NCBI GenBank assembly: GCA_963715635.1
Contig: OY970261.1
Coordinates: 3,348,001 to 3,412,000 of the forward strand
From: JAPKZH01 sp963715635
GTDB lineage: Bacteria; Acidobacteriota; Aminicenantia; Aminicenantales; UBA4085
Direction: 5' to 3'
Length of the DNA: 64,000 nt
The translations under genes were made by a program, and so were the position numbers. The number at the start of each line of letters is the position of its first letter. Within the stretch, counting starts at the first letter, position 1. Below are positions 57,040 to 64,000 of the stretch, piece by piece. The notes below the pieces were generated by a model. It ran no database searches, was not told the DNA's origin, and was given only the letters and a program-made list of their open reading frames with translations.

Positions 57040-57105
57040 GGGGTCAAACCTACTCTCTACGCAAGATTCACCAGGGGAAGATGCGTAAAGAGTAGGTTTG
57101 ACCCC
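57040..57105. repeat. GGGGTCAAA-type palindromic element, short form (copy 8)
   Basis: Arms GGGGTCAAACCTACTCTCTA and the complement ending TAGGTTTGACCCC. Its loop region contains CACCAGGGGAAG as in copies 4 and 7. Confidence 0.85.
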
Positions 57106-57173
57106 AACTATTACGAGAGAGATAGTCAAGACGGAATAGAACGCCTCCGCCCCAGTGTTCATCAGTTTTTGGC

Positions 57174-57220
57174 TTGCATAATACGCAATAATGAATCATA
57201 ATATGATTCAACATGATTCA
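57174..57220 (+). promoter_or_regulatory. Promoter and operator of the VapBC-like pair
   Basis: TTGCAT at 57174-57179 and CATAAT at 57197-57202 are spaced by 17 bases. The -10 box lies inside a palindrome TGAATCAT-AAT-ATGATTCA (57192-57210). A further half-site ATGATTCA follows at 57213-57220, exactly 10 bases after the previous one. This is typical of ribbon-helix-helix operators that bind side by side. Confidence 0.65.
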
Positions 57221-57242
57221 TGTTTAGGTTCATGGAGGACAG

Positions 57243-57497
57243 ATGAAATCCATCACCATACACGGAATCGACAAGGAAACAGAAAAACTCATTAAGGAGC
57301 AAGCCAAATCCGCGGGCACGAGCGTCAATAAGATCGTGAAAGAACTTCTCGCCAAGGCGCTTGGGCTGGGTAAGGACAAGAATGATCATCGGGACGAATT
57401 CCTCGATCTCTTCGGCGTCTGGACAGAGGATGACAAAGAGCAATTTCTGGAGACCGTCAAAGACCTGGAAGCCGTTCATCCCGAGGATTGGAAATGA
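57243..57497 (+). CDS. Ribbon-helix-helix antitoxin (VapB-like)
   Basis: The 84-residue protein begins MKSITIHGIDKETEKLIKEQ, then AKSAGTSVNKIVKELLAKAL, the strand-helix-helix pattern of CopG-type antitoxins. The acidic C-terminus (DLFGVWTEDD, LEAVHPEDW) would bind the toxin. GGAGG precedes the start. Its stop overlaps the toxin ATG as ATGA. It would bind the palindromic sites upstream. Confidence 0.9.
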   Translation: MKSITIHGIDKETEKLIKEQAKSAGTSVNKIVKELLAKALGLGKDKNDHRDEFLDLFGVWTEDDKEQFLETVKDLEAVHPEDWK

Positions 57498-57895
57498 AAA
57501 AAATTCTGTTGGATACAAACGCTTATGTGCGCTTTTTGAGGGGGGACGAAAAAGTCATGGCTTATCTAGCCCAGGCCGACAGCATCTATATGTCCGTGTT
57601 TGTCCTGGGTGAATTGTATGGGGGCTTCAGAGCCGGCGGCAAAGAAAGAAAGAATAGGCAAATTCTTGAGAGGTTCCTTCTCAAATCAACGGTTACCATC
57701 CTTGAGGCGACGATTGAAACGGCGGATGTTTTCGGGCTCATCATGGCCTCTCTCAGAAAGTCCGAAAAATCGATTCCGATCAATGATGTCTGGATCGCGG
57801 CGCACGGCCTGGAAACGGGCTCGATCCTGGTGACTTATGACGTCCATTTCGACGTGATCCCGGGGCTGCGGCTCTGGCCTGAAATCGGTCATTAG
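57494..57895 (+). CDS. vapC: PIN domain toxin (VapC-like)
   Basis: The product is 133 residues from the ATG at 57494, four bases inside the antitoxin gene. PIN motifs: KKILLDTNAYVRFL, SVFVLGELYGGFRAG, PINDVWIAAHGLETG and VTYDVHFDVIPGL. The acidic residues of the active site are intact. It would cleave RNA when released. A fragment of a close homologue lies at 43208. A perfect hairpin terminator starts at its stop codon. Confidence 0.92.
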   Translation: MKKILLDTNAYVRFLRGDEKVMAYLAQADSIYMSVFVLGELYGGFRAGGKERKNRQILERFLLKSTVTILEATIETADVFGLIMASLRKSEKSIPINDVWIAAHGLETGSILVTYDVHFDVIPGLRLWPEIGH

Positions 57896-57918
57896 AAAAT
57901 AGGATCGGCCCTATTTTC
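57895..57918 (+). terminator. Terminator after the PIN toxin
   Basis: GAAAATAGG and CCTATTTTC form a perfect nine-base stem with a six-base loop immediately at the toxin stop. The arm itself contains the T-run. Confidence 0.5.
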
Positions 57919-57948
57919 CTACGGCCGCTAGAAGACATCTCGATTTGT

Positions 57949-59349
57949 CTAAAGCTTGAGGAACATCCATTCTTTCGTGTAGGGCACGCTGCCCATCAGG
58001 ACGCCCTTCTTTTTGGTCACCAGAAGATTATCGCTCGGGTTGTAGCCGAAATCATGGGCCGGATCGAATAGTCCGGGCTCGACGCTGAAGGTCATGCCCT
58101 CCTCAAGAACCGTCTGATCCCCCAAGGCGATGAACGGCGGCTGATGGCCTTCCATGCCTTCCCCGTGACCGACCCGCTGGTAGAGAAGCTTTTGGATCTC
58201 CGGCCCCTGTTTAACCTGGAACTCATGGACCTTGGCCGCGACATCCATGCAGGGCACGCCCGCCTTCGATTCCCGCTCCTGGATGCGGACCGATTCCGTG
58301 ACGACCTCCCAGACCTTCTCCCGATGGGCATCCCACGGTGCCATCTGATAATACCGGTAGAGCTCTCCGCCGTAGCCGCCGATCGTCACAACGCCGGCGA
58401 TCTGGAGCGAATCGCCTTTCTTGACCTTATTGTGATGGAACTGGTTGGGATGGGGATAGGCCGTTCCGCGTCCCGTGCGGCAGCCGATACTGACCTTGAT
58501 GCCGACGGCGTTGTGCGGCCGGCCATCACGCTTGATCTCCTGCATGATGAGATTGACCCCATACTCCTCCGCAGCCTTGGCGATCTCGAAGTCCGTGGCC
58601 TCCGTCCCTTTTTGGAGGATATAATCCCGGCCGAAGGCATGGATCTTGCTGAAATAGTTCATCGCCCGCTGGATGAGAGCGATTTCTTCCGGCGTCTTGA
58701 CCATTCGCATCTTGATGCAGACGGAACTGATATCGACAATCTTGGCTTTGGGGAGGAAATTGGCCAGCTTTTTCATTTTGGACGGCGGGAATTCGGAGTC
58801 GAAACCAATCGTTTTTTCGGCGAATCCTCTCTTCTTGAGTCCATCGAGCAGCCACTCGAAGAGATCCACAGTATTGCCCTTGACGACTTTGCCCTGGTCC
58901 GGATAGCCACCTTTGGCATGAGGAAAATCGTAGTAATAATCCATCTCGGTCGACCACCAGGACTTCACCAGCTCATTGTCCAGGCCGGGAGTAAACCAGT
59001 AAATGGCGTCCTCTTTGACCGGAAAGACAACCCAGCAGGGCCGCTCGGTCTTGGTCATAAAATTGCCCGTAAAATAGGTCATGTTCCAACTGTCTTCGAG
59101 GACAATCGCATCGACTCCTTTCGCCGCGGCTTTGTCTTTCAACCGCTGGACCGTGCTCTTGTACCAGCTCAGGGGAAGACGGTCAACGCCAACCGGAGCC
59201 GGCGCTGGATGATCGGGATCTTTGACAAGGAGTTTTTCGGAGTCTCCTTTGACGGCCGCTGAAGCCAGGGCCGATTTTTTGGAGGCCAGGCCGAGGCCGG
59301 CCGCTCCCAAACCAATGTTTCTCATAAAACGGCGACGAGATAAATTCAT
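57949..59349 (-). CDS. Tat-exported M24 family aminopeptidase (Xaa-Pro-like)
   Basis: The product is 466 residues from the ATG at 59349; GGAGGG is four bases upstream, and longer readings run antisense into the divergent gene. A Tat leader (NLSRRRFMRN plus hydrophobic stretch) suggests export after cofactor loading in the cytoplasm. A creatinase-like N-terminal domain (about 60-240) is followed by the pita-bread fold. Expected metal ligands are only partly convincing: HHNKVKKGDSLQIAGVVTIG lacks the usual D..D pair, while GHGEGMEGHQPP and FSVEPGLF are good. The gene may be a divergent or metal-altered member. The end is copied at 30937 and 43307. Confidence 0.82.
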   Translation of the reverse strand: MNLSRRRFMRNIGLGAAGLGLASKKSALASAAVKGDSEKLLVKDPDHPAPAPVGVDRLPLSWYKSTVQRLKDKAAAKGVDAIVLEDSWNMTYFTGNFMTKTERPCWVVFPVKEDAIYWFTPGLDNELVKSWWSTEMDYYYDFPHAKGGYPDQGKVVKGNTVDLFEWLLDGLKKRGFAEKTIGFDSEFPPSKMKKLANFLPKAKIVDISSVCIKMRMVKTPEEIALIQRAMNYFSKIHAFGRDYILQKGTEATDFEIAKAAEEYGVNLIMQEIKRDGRPHNAVGIKVSIGCRTGRGTAYPHPNQFHHNKVKKGDSLQIAGVVTIGGYGGELYRYYQMAPWDAHREKVWEVVTESVRIQERESKAGVPCMDVAAKVHEFQVKQGPEIQKLLYQRVGHGEGMEGHQPPFIALGDQTVLEEGMTFSVEPGLFDPAHDFGYNPSDNLLVTKKKGVLMGSVPYTKEWMFLKL

Positions 59350-59515
59350 AGTGCCCTCCTCTGTTTCTTCATCATAGGGATTATTTCGCGCTGGGTCAAG
59401 ATTCTTATGGCTCACAAAAAGAAAAGGAGGTTTCGAGGCACCTGAAAATGAGATAGAATATCGTGTCTCGACCGGCCGAGCGGCCAGGTTCGAATTTTTT
59501 GGGAAGGAGTTCGTC

Positions 59516-60859
59516 ATGAAGAAAGTCGTTTGCGTCTGTTTTTCGGCCCTTCTGCTGGCGTCGCTGGCCGCGCCGGCCTTTGCCGGCGCGCTGCCGTTCG
59601 ACACATCCGAGTATGCGGCGCGCCGGGCGCGGCTCATGGCCCAGATTCCGGACGGCGTCGCCGTCATCTGGGGCTCAGTGACGGGGCCCCAGAACAACGA
59701 GTTCACCTATTTCTGCGGTGTGAAAGTGCCCAGAGCCATCCTGATCATCGACGGAATGCGCAAGGAAAGCCTCCTTTTTTACACGACCAACGAGAATTTT
59801 CTCAAGGGCGAGGGCTTGAGCGTGGAGCTGGCCCGCGAACCCAAGGCGGCCACGGGCGTCGAGCGTTACTATCCCGTCGAACAATTCTCCGCGGTCCTGA
59901 GCCGGCTGGCGGCGCAGACGCGCGTCATCTACACGCCCTTCAAGGCCGAGGCAGCCTTCGCGGAAGCCGTGTCCCTCAATGAATGGGATGGCCGGCTGAC
60001 CCGCGAGCTCCAGTTCGTGAAGCTCCTCAAGGACCGTTTCCCGCAGGTCGAGGTCCGGGACTGCAGCGAGACGATCTGGGAAATCCGTCGCATCAAAACG
60101 CCGGCCGAGATTGAGGTCCTGCGAAAGGCGGGACGGATCGGCGTTCAAGCCATGATCGAAGTCATGAAGGCGGGGCGGCCGGGCCAGTATGAATACGAGC
60201 TCAGCTCGCTTTTCGAGTACGCCTGCAAGAGGGAAGGCTGCCGCAACCTGGCTTTCGACGTCATCATCAGCTCGGCCGAGAATCATCCCTATCTCCACTA
60301 CGCCCAGCACAACCGCAGGCTGACCGACGGCGATTTCCTGGTGTTAGACTCGGGGCCCGAGTTCCAGGATTATGATGTGGATATCACCGTATCTTTCCCC
60401 ATTAACGGGAAATTTTCCCCGCGCCAGCGGGAGATCTACGAGGCCTGCAATGAGGTCAGCAAAGCTTGCCTGTCTCTTTATAAGCCCGGCATCTCGGGCT
60501 ACGAAATCGGAGAGAAGGTGAAGGAGATGCTCAAAAAGAAGGGATATGATTTGACCAAGGACGCCTTCACCCAGCTGCGCTTCTTCAAGGAGGGCGGCCT
60601 AACTCATTATGTCGGACTCGCAACCCACGACGCAGGCGGTCGGGATTTGAATTACGGAGCGCCGCTCAAACCCGGCCAGGTTTTTGCAAGCGATGTCTTT
60701 GCCGTCTTCGCCGCCGAGAACCTCGGCGTCCGGGTTGAAAACACGGTCCTGGTCACCGAGACGGGCTGTGAGAACTTAACCCCCGGCATTCCGCGCGAGA
60801 TTTCGGAGATCGAGGCCCTGATGAAAACCAAAGGGGCCGGCCAGGCCGGGAAAAAATAA
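59516..60859 (+). CDS. Sec-exported M24 Xaa-Pro aminopeptidase (aminopeptidase P type)
   Basis: The 447-residue protein has a signal peptide ending APAFAG. The aminopeptidase P N-terminal domain (about 25-170) is followed by the catalytic domain with all metal-ligand motifs: LVLDSGPEFQDYDVDITVSF (two Asp), HYVGLATHDAGG (His) and a Glu in RVENTVLVTE. It removes the N-terminal residue when proline is second. It is divergent from the Tat-exported M24 gene with a 166-base shared promoter region. AAGGAG precedes the start. Confidence 0.92.
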   Translation: MKKVVCVCFSALLLASLAAPAFAGALPFDTSEYAARRARLMAQIPDGVAVIWGSVTGPQNNEFTYFCGVKVPRAILIIDGMRKESLLFYTTNENFLKGEGLSVELAREPKAATGVERYYPVEQFSAVLSRLAAQTRVIYTPFKAEAAFAEAVSLNEWDGRLTRELQFVKLLKDRFPQVEVRDCSETIWEIRRIKTPAEIEVLRKAGRIGVQAMIEVMKAGRPGQYEYELSSLFEYACKREGCRNLAFDVIISSAENHPYLHYAQHNRRLTDGDFLVLDSGPEFQDYDVDITVSFPINGKFSPRQREIYEACNEVSKACLSLYKPGISGYEIGEKVKEMLKKKGYDLTKDAFTQLRFFKEGGLTHYVGLATHDAGGRDLNYGAPLKPGQVFASDVFAVFAAENLGVRVENTVLVTETGCENLTPGIPREISEIEALMKTKGAGQAGKK

Positions 60860-60900
60860 TATTCGGAAGTTGCTCTCGAATTTTTCCGACCGAGCCCGTT

Positions 60901-63684
60901 TCAAGGATAACCGCGTATAATCTCGGGAAAAGGCCCGAGGGACCAACCTATAGTCTTCGTGATCCTCGCTCTTTGCGTCGATTTTTTATCACCGACTTCA
61001 AGGACGACCACATATTCGCCCGGCGGCACCCATTGGCTCAGAACATCCCTTGATCTTGGTCCCGGACCGGCGCCCGGCCCGGGGCCTTCCCGCCGCGCCC
61101 CAGCGGGCCGCATATCCCATATCCAAGTATTAATTCCGGCATTCGTCGGGCCTTCGAATGAGGCGAGCTCCTTGCCGTAGGGATCGGTGACCGTAATCTT
61201 GGCTTTACCCGCCGCCTTGTTTTTTAGGTAGTAGTTGATCACGACGCCGTTCGGCTCGTTGGGGGTCAGGATATGACGATCGCCGAATAAATAATCATTC
61301 GCTCCGAATGCCCAGGTGACTCTCTGGACTTTGGGCTTGATCGCAAAGAGACGGACATCCTCGGCCAGCATCGTCTCGTTCATTTCCTGGAGCGGGGCGA
61401 TATTCGTTACGAAGAGGCCGCGGCCGTAGGATCCGACGACCAGGTCGCTTTCTCGAGGATGGACGAGGAGATCGTGGACGGGGACATTGGGGATATTGTT
61501 GTTCATCTTTGCCCAATTCTTCCCGCCGTTGATCGAAACGAAAATGCCCGTATCGTCGCCCAAGAAGAGAAGATTGGGATTTTTGGCGTCCTCGTAAATG
61601 ACGTTGACCGGCTCATTCGGGAGGTTGCCGGCGAGAGATGTCCAGGTCGCCCCAAAATCTTCAGTTTTGTAAATGAACGGGCGGAAATCGTCGTTTCGAT
61701 ATCCATTCTTGGCCACGTAGGCCGTGCCCTCCTTAAAATAAGAGGCCCGAACGCGGCTTACGTAGCAATCCTCCCGGCCTCCCACGGCAGTGATTTTCGC
61801 CGTCAGGTCTGTCCAAGTTGCACCGTTATCCCTCGTCAACTGCACCTTCCCGTCGCTCGTCCCGACCCAGATGATTCCGGGAGTGACCGGTGATTCCGAG
61901 ATCGAGGAGATGGCAAAAAACGGAATGCCTCCCGGGATGCCGCCTTCCGAGGAAGGCAAGATCTTCGATGCGTCATTCGTGCTCAGATCCGGACTGATTT
62001 CCTGCCAATGGTCGCCTCGGTCGAGCGACCGGAGCAGAACCTGACCGCCGGTATAGATAATGCGACTGTTGTGCGGAGAGATATGAAGCGGAGTGCACCA
62101 GATGAAGCGGTAGGGCGGCTTGCCCTTCTCTCTGACGGGTGCGATGCTCGTCCGGAATCCGAGCTTCTGGTCTACCCGAAAATGTCCTCCGTATTGCATC
62201 GTCGTATACAGCCAGCGGCTGTCGTTCGGGTCAACCTGGGTGAACATGCCGTCCCCGCTTCCGACCGCGGTCCAATTGAAAAGCGTGATTTGACCCGAGG
62301 CGCTGTTGCTTGGACCTTTCCAAAGTTCGTGGTCCTGGACGCCGGCGTAAATATTGTAGGGCTCTTCCATATCGACGCCGACAGCGTAGTTCTCCCCGAG
62401 CGGTATGTTGTCGTGATGATCACATGTCTTTCCGCCGTCATAGGAAATGAACACGCCGCCGTCGCTGGCAAGAATGATCCGCTCGGAATTCTGGGGATCG
62501 ATCCAGAGCGTCCTGACGTCGCCGAACATCTTGACAAACAGCCTCTTCGGAGGCCAATCGAGGTCGTTCCACGTTTTGCCGCCGTCCGTCGAGTTGGCCA
62601 GCGAGACCCCGGTCACGAAGATATTTTTATCATTGTTCGGGTCGACCCGGATCTGGCTGAAATAATAGGGTCCCTTGCTGCTCACGTTGTCTTCGGCAGA
62701 ATTCATTTTGGTCCAGGTCTTGCCGCCGTCGGCGGTTCGATAGAGCTCGCCGCCGATCATCCTGTCCCGCGGCTGAAGGCCGCGGGCTTGGTCCTGATCG
62801 ATCTCTTTTTTGGTCGGAGGACGCATGTTGGCATTTTCCACCACGGCGTAGACAATGTCCGGGCTTTTAAGACAGAGGTCAAGCCCGATGCGGCCGATTC
62901 TCCCGCCGGGAAGCCCTCCTCCGAGCTTCGCCCAGGTTTTTCCGCCGTCCGTGGTCTTGTAGATTCCGCTCTGAGGTCCGCCGTTGACATACATCCAGGG
63001 AAGTCTCTGCTTATCGTACGTCGCGGCGTATAAAATATTCGGATTTTGGGGATTCATGATGAGATCGATAACGCCGATCTTTTCATTGACGTAAAAGACT
63101 TTTTCCCATGTTTGACCGCCGGTAGTTGTCTTGAAAACCCCTCTCTCCTGGTTCTCTGAATAGAGATGACCCATCGCTGCAACGTAGACGACGTCCGGAT
63201 TCTTGGGATGAATGACGATCCTCGGAATATGGTGCGAATCCTTGAGTCCCATGTTTGTCCACGTCTTGGCTCCATCCGTGGATTTGTAAACTCCATCTCC
63301 GGCATAAGAGCTCCGCGAACAAAACCCATCCCCGGTTCCGGCCCAAACGATCTCGGGATTCGAAGGGGCCAGGGTGACATCTCCGATCGTCTGTTTGGTC
63401 TGACCGTCAAAAACCGGGACGAAAGTCGTCCCGCTGTTGGTCGTTTTCCAGAGGCCGCCCGTCCACGCGGCAACGTAGAATGTGTACAAATGGTTTTTGA
63501 CTGGGAATTCGGGAACTGCGATATCCGAGATACGGGCCCCGACTCTGTAGGGGCCAATGTTCCTGTAGGTGAATATCTTCAACAGATCTTCGTTGAAGGA
63601 TCCCTGGCCGGCGTAGCTCTCATCGGCGAAAACAAGAAGGGCTAAAGCCAAAAAGATTTTAAGAAATGCTTTTCTCTTGTTCAT
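60901..63684 (-). CDS. Secreted sortilin/BNR-type propeller protein (VPS10-like)
   Basis: The 927-residue protein has a signal peptide ending ESYAGQ. Many Asp-box repeats follow (TDGAKTWTNMG, TDGGKTWAKLG, TDGGKTWNDLD, NGGKNWAKM and others), forming one or two large propellers over residues 40-780. A C-terminal Ig-like region (about 790-927) contains 'TDPYGKELASFEGPTNAG' and a Gly/Pro-rich linker. Such proteins are often called glycosyl hydrolases, but no catalytic residues are seen. It probably binds peptides or glycans at the cell surface. An alternative is a sialidase-like enzyme; the typical Arg triad is not evident. Confidence 0.8.
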   Translation of the reverse strand: MNKRKAFLKIFLALALLVFADESYAGQGSFNEDLLKIFTYRNIGPYRVGARISDIAVPEFPVKNHLYTFYVAAWTGGLWKTTNSGTTFVPVFDGQTKQTIGDVTLAPSNPEIVWAGTGDGFCSRSSYAGDGVYKSTDGAKTWTNMGLKDSHHIPRIVIHPKNPDVVYVAAMGHLYSENQERGVFKTTTGGQTWEKVFYVNEKIGVIDLIMNPQNPNILYAATYDKQRLPWMYVNGGPQSGIYKTTDGGKTWAKLGGGLPGGRIGRIGLDLCLKSPDIVYAVVENANMRPPTKKEIDQDQARGLQPRDRMIGGELYRTADGGKTWTKMNSAEDNVSSKGPYYFSQIRVDPNNDKNIFVTGVSLANSTDGGKTWNDLDWPPKRLFVKMFGDVRTLWIDPQNSERIILASDGGVFISYDGGKTCDHHDNIPLGENYAVGVDMEEPYNIYAGVQDHELWKGPSNSASGQITLFNWTAVGSGDGMFTQVDPNDSRWLYTTMQYGGHFRVDQKLGFRTSIAPVREKGKPPYRFIWCTPLHISPHNSRIIYTGGQVLLRSLDRGDHWQEISPDLSTNDASKILPSSEGGIPGGIPFFAISSISESPVTPGIIWVGTSDGKVQLTRDNGATWTDLTAKITAVGGREDCYVSRVRASYFKEGTAYVAKNGYRNDDFRPFIYKTEDFGATWTSLAGNLPNEPVNVIYEDAKNPNLLFLGDDTGIFVSINGGKNWAKMNNNIPNVPVHDLLVHPRESDLVVGSYGRGLFVTNIAPLQEMNETMLAEDVRLFAIKPKVQRVTWAFGANDYLFGDRHILTPNEPNGVVINYYLKNKAAGKAKITVTDPYGKELASFEGPTNAGINTWIWDMRPAGARREGPGPGAGPGPRSRDVLSQWVPPGEYVVVLEVGDKKSTQRARITKTIGWSLGPFPEIIRGYP

Positions 63685-63837
63685 GATTTTTCCTCTTGAT
63701 AAAAGGCTTTCATCGAATTGTCGTGAATTCCCGCTCCGGTCCTGTTCATCTCGTTACAATATCTCCGGCCTGTTGGCGCTGTCAATCGCCGCGGAAAGTC
63801 GCGAAAGCTTGCTCAATGATCTTTGGGACCCATCCCC

Positions 63838-64000
63838 CTAGGGCGTCTTGCGCTTCATCACGGTAACCGTGAGCGACGAGGGATACATCGTCGAGTGGTG
63901 CACCACGTTGTGCGCCACCACACCTGTCACCTCGTCGTAATTGTTTCCGCCCGTGTTGAGATTGCGATCGTACTCGGGAAAGCTGCTGCTGCTCACTTCG
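63838..64000 (-). CDS. CocE/NonD family hydrolase, C-terminal end (runs off the window)
   Basis: The minus strand reads, from the right edge, EVSSSSFPEYDRNLNTGGNN, then YDEVTGVVAHNVVHHSTMYP and a stop at 63838. 'SSSxFPxxDRNLNTG' is the hallmark of the beta-sandwich domain at the end of CocE/NonD (X-Pro dipeptidyl-peptidase-like) hydrolases. The start and catalytic domain lie beyond the edge. Confidence 0.75.
   Translation of the reverse strand, partial: EVSSSSFPEYDRNLNTGGNNYDEVTGVVAHNVVHHSTMYPSSLTVTVMKRKTP

Noticed and set aside
57949..59706. N-terminal extension of the Tat-exported M24 gene up to 59706
   Set aside because: The extra 119 residues are antisense to the divergent M24 gene; a strong ribosome binding site and Tat leader fix the start at 59349.
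62008..63033. A 341-residue plus-strand frame
   Set aside because: Antisense shadow of the sortilin-like propeller with its repeated Asp boxes.

Overview
The window reads as a chromosomal segment of a Gram-negative, protein- and polysaccharide-degrading heterotroph of about 55-60 % GC. It carries many Sec- or Tat-exported S9, M61 and M24 peptidases, exported glycoside hydrolases, outer-membrane beta-barrel proteins (AMIN domain, DUF5916-like), 6-bladed and sortilin-like propellers, and decayed gene ends. This mix is what I associate with Acidobacteriota-like lineages, especially Aminicenantes (OP8). No rRNA or marker gene is present, so the assignment is an inference. I saw no tRNA, rRNA, CRISPR array or transposase gene.

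Layout. 0-9.7 kb: end of an ABC-2 permease, a collapsed sodium:solute symporter, an S9 peptidase convergent with a LamG/metallophosphoesterase, a 6-bladed propeller with a possible 19-residue ORF in front, a small membrane protein and a type IV pilin-like protein. 9.8-30.7 kb: a carbohydrate block with three GH127/GH146-type beta-L-arabinofuranosidases, a GH51 alpha-L-arabinofuranosidase, a GH36-like alpha-galactosidase and a GH31 enzyme, interspersed with an FkbM methyltransferase, a second S9 peptidase and an M61 peptidase. This suggests stepwise stripping of arabinose- and galactose-bearing plant or algal glycans outside the cytoplasm.

31.3-38.5 kb is a defence island with lower GC. It opens with a cytosine-5 methyltransferase, a Vsr mismatch endonuclease and a DUF4928-like protein (probably a restriction-modification set). 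Next to it, on the minus strand, is a tightly coupled five-gene operon: QueC-like, TGT-like, CD-NTase, two-TM SLATT-like protein and an HhH-GPD glycosylase-like protein. I read this as a complete type IV CBASS (Cap9, Cap10, CD-NTase, effector, Cap11). The CD-NTase starts with Met followed by five glycines, which fits the N-terminal 7-deazaguanine conjugation recently described for type IV CBASS. This is the most important feature of the window. 39.0-40.5 kb holds a Phd/PIN toxin-antitoxin pair and a DUF4258 / DUF2283-HTH pair.

40.7-64 kb returns to exported enzymes: a third S9 peptidase, a fused membrane/spermidine-synthase-like protein, a secreted propeller, a B12-radical SAM protein, a GT39-like glycosyltransferase, an AMIN-domain beta-barrel protein, a serine hydrolase, a VapBC pair, two divergent M24 aminopeptidases, a 927-residue sortilin-like propeller, and the 3' end of a CocE/NonD-like hydrolase at the right edge.

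Two layers of non-genic structure stand out. One is a family of eight palindromic elements whose tips read GGGGTCAAA; six sit within about ten bases of a stop codon. The other is a set of duplicated and decayed gene ends (S9, M24, PIN, DUF5916-like, AMIN-barrel, radical SAM, alpha/beta hydrolase) together with a duplicated locus for a 163-residue AT-hook-like protein that looks leaderless.
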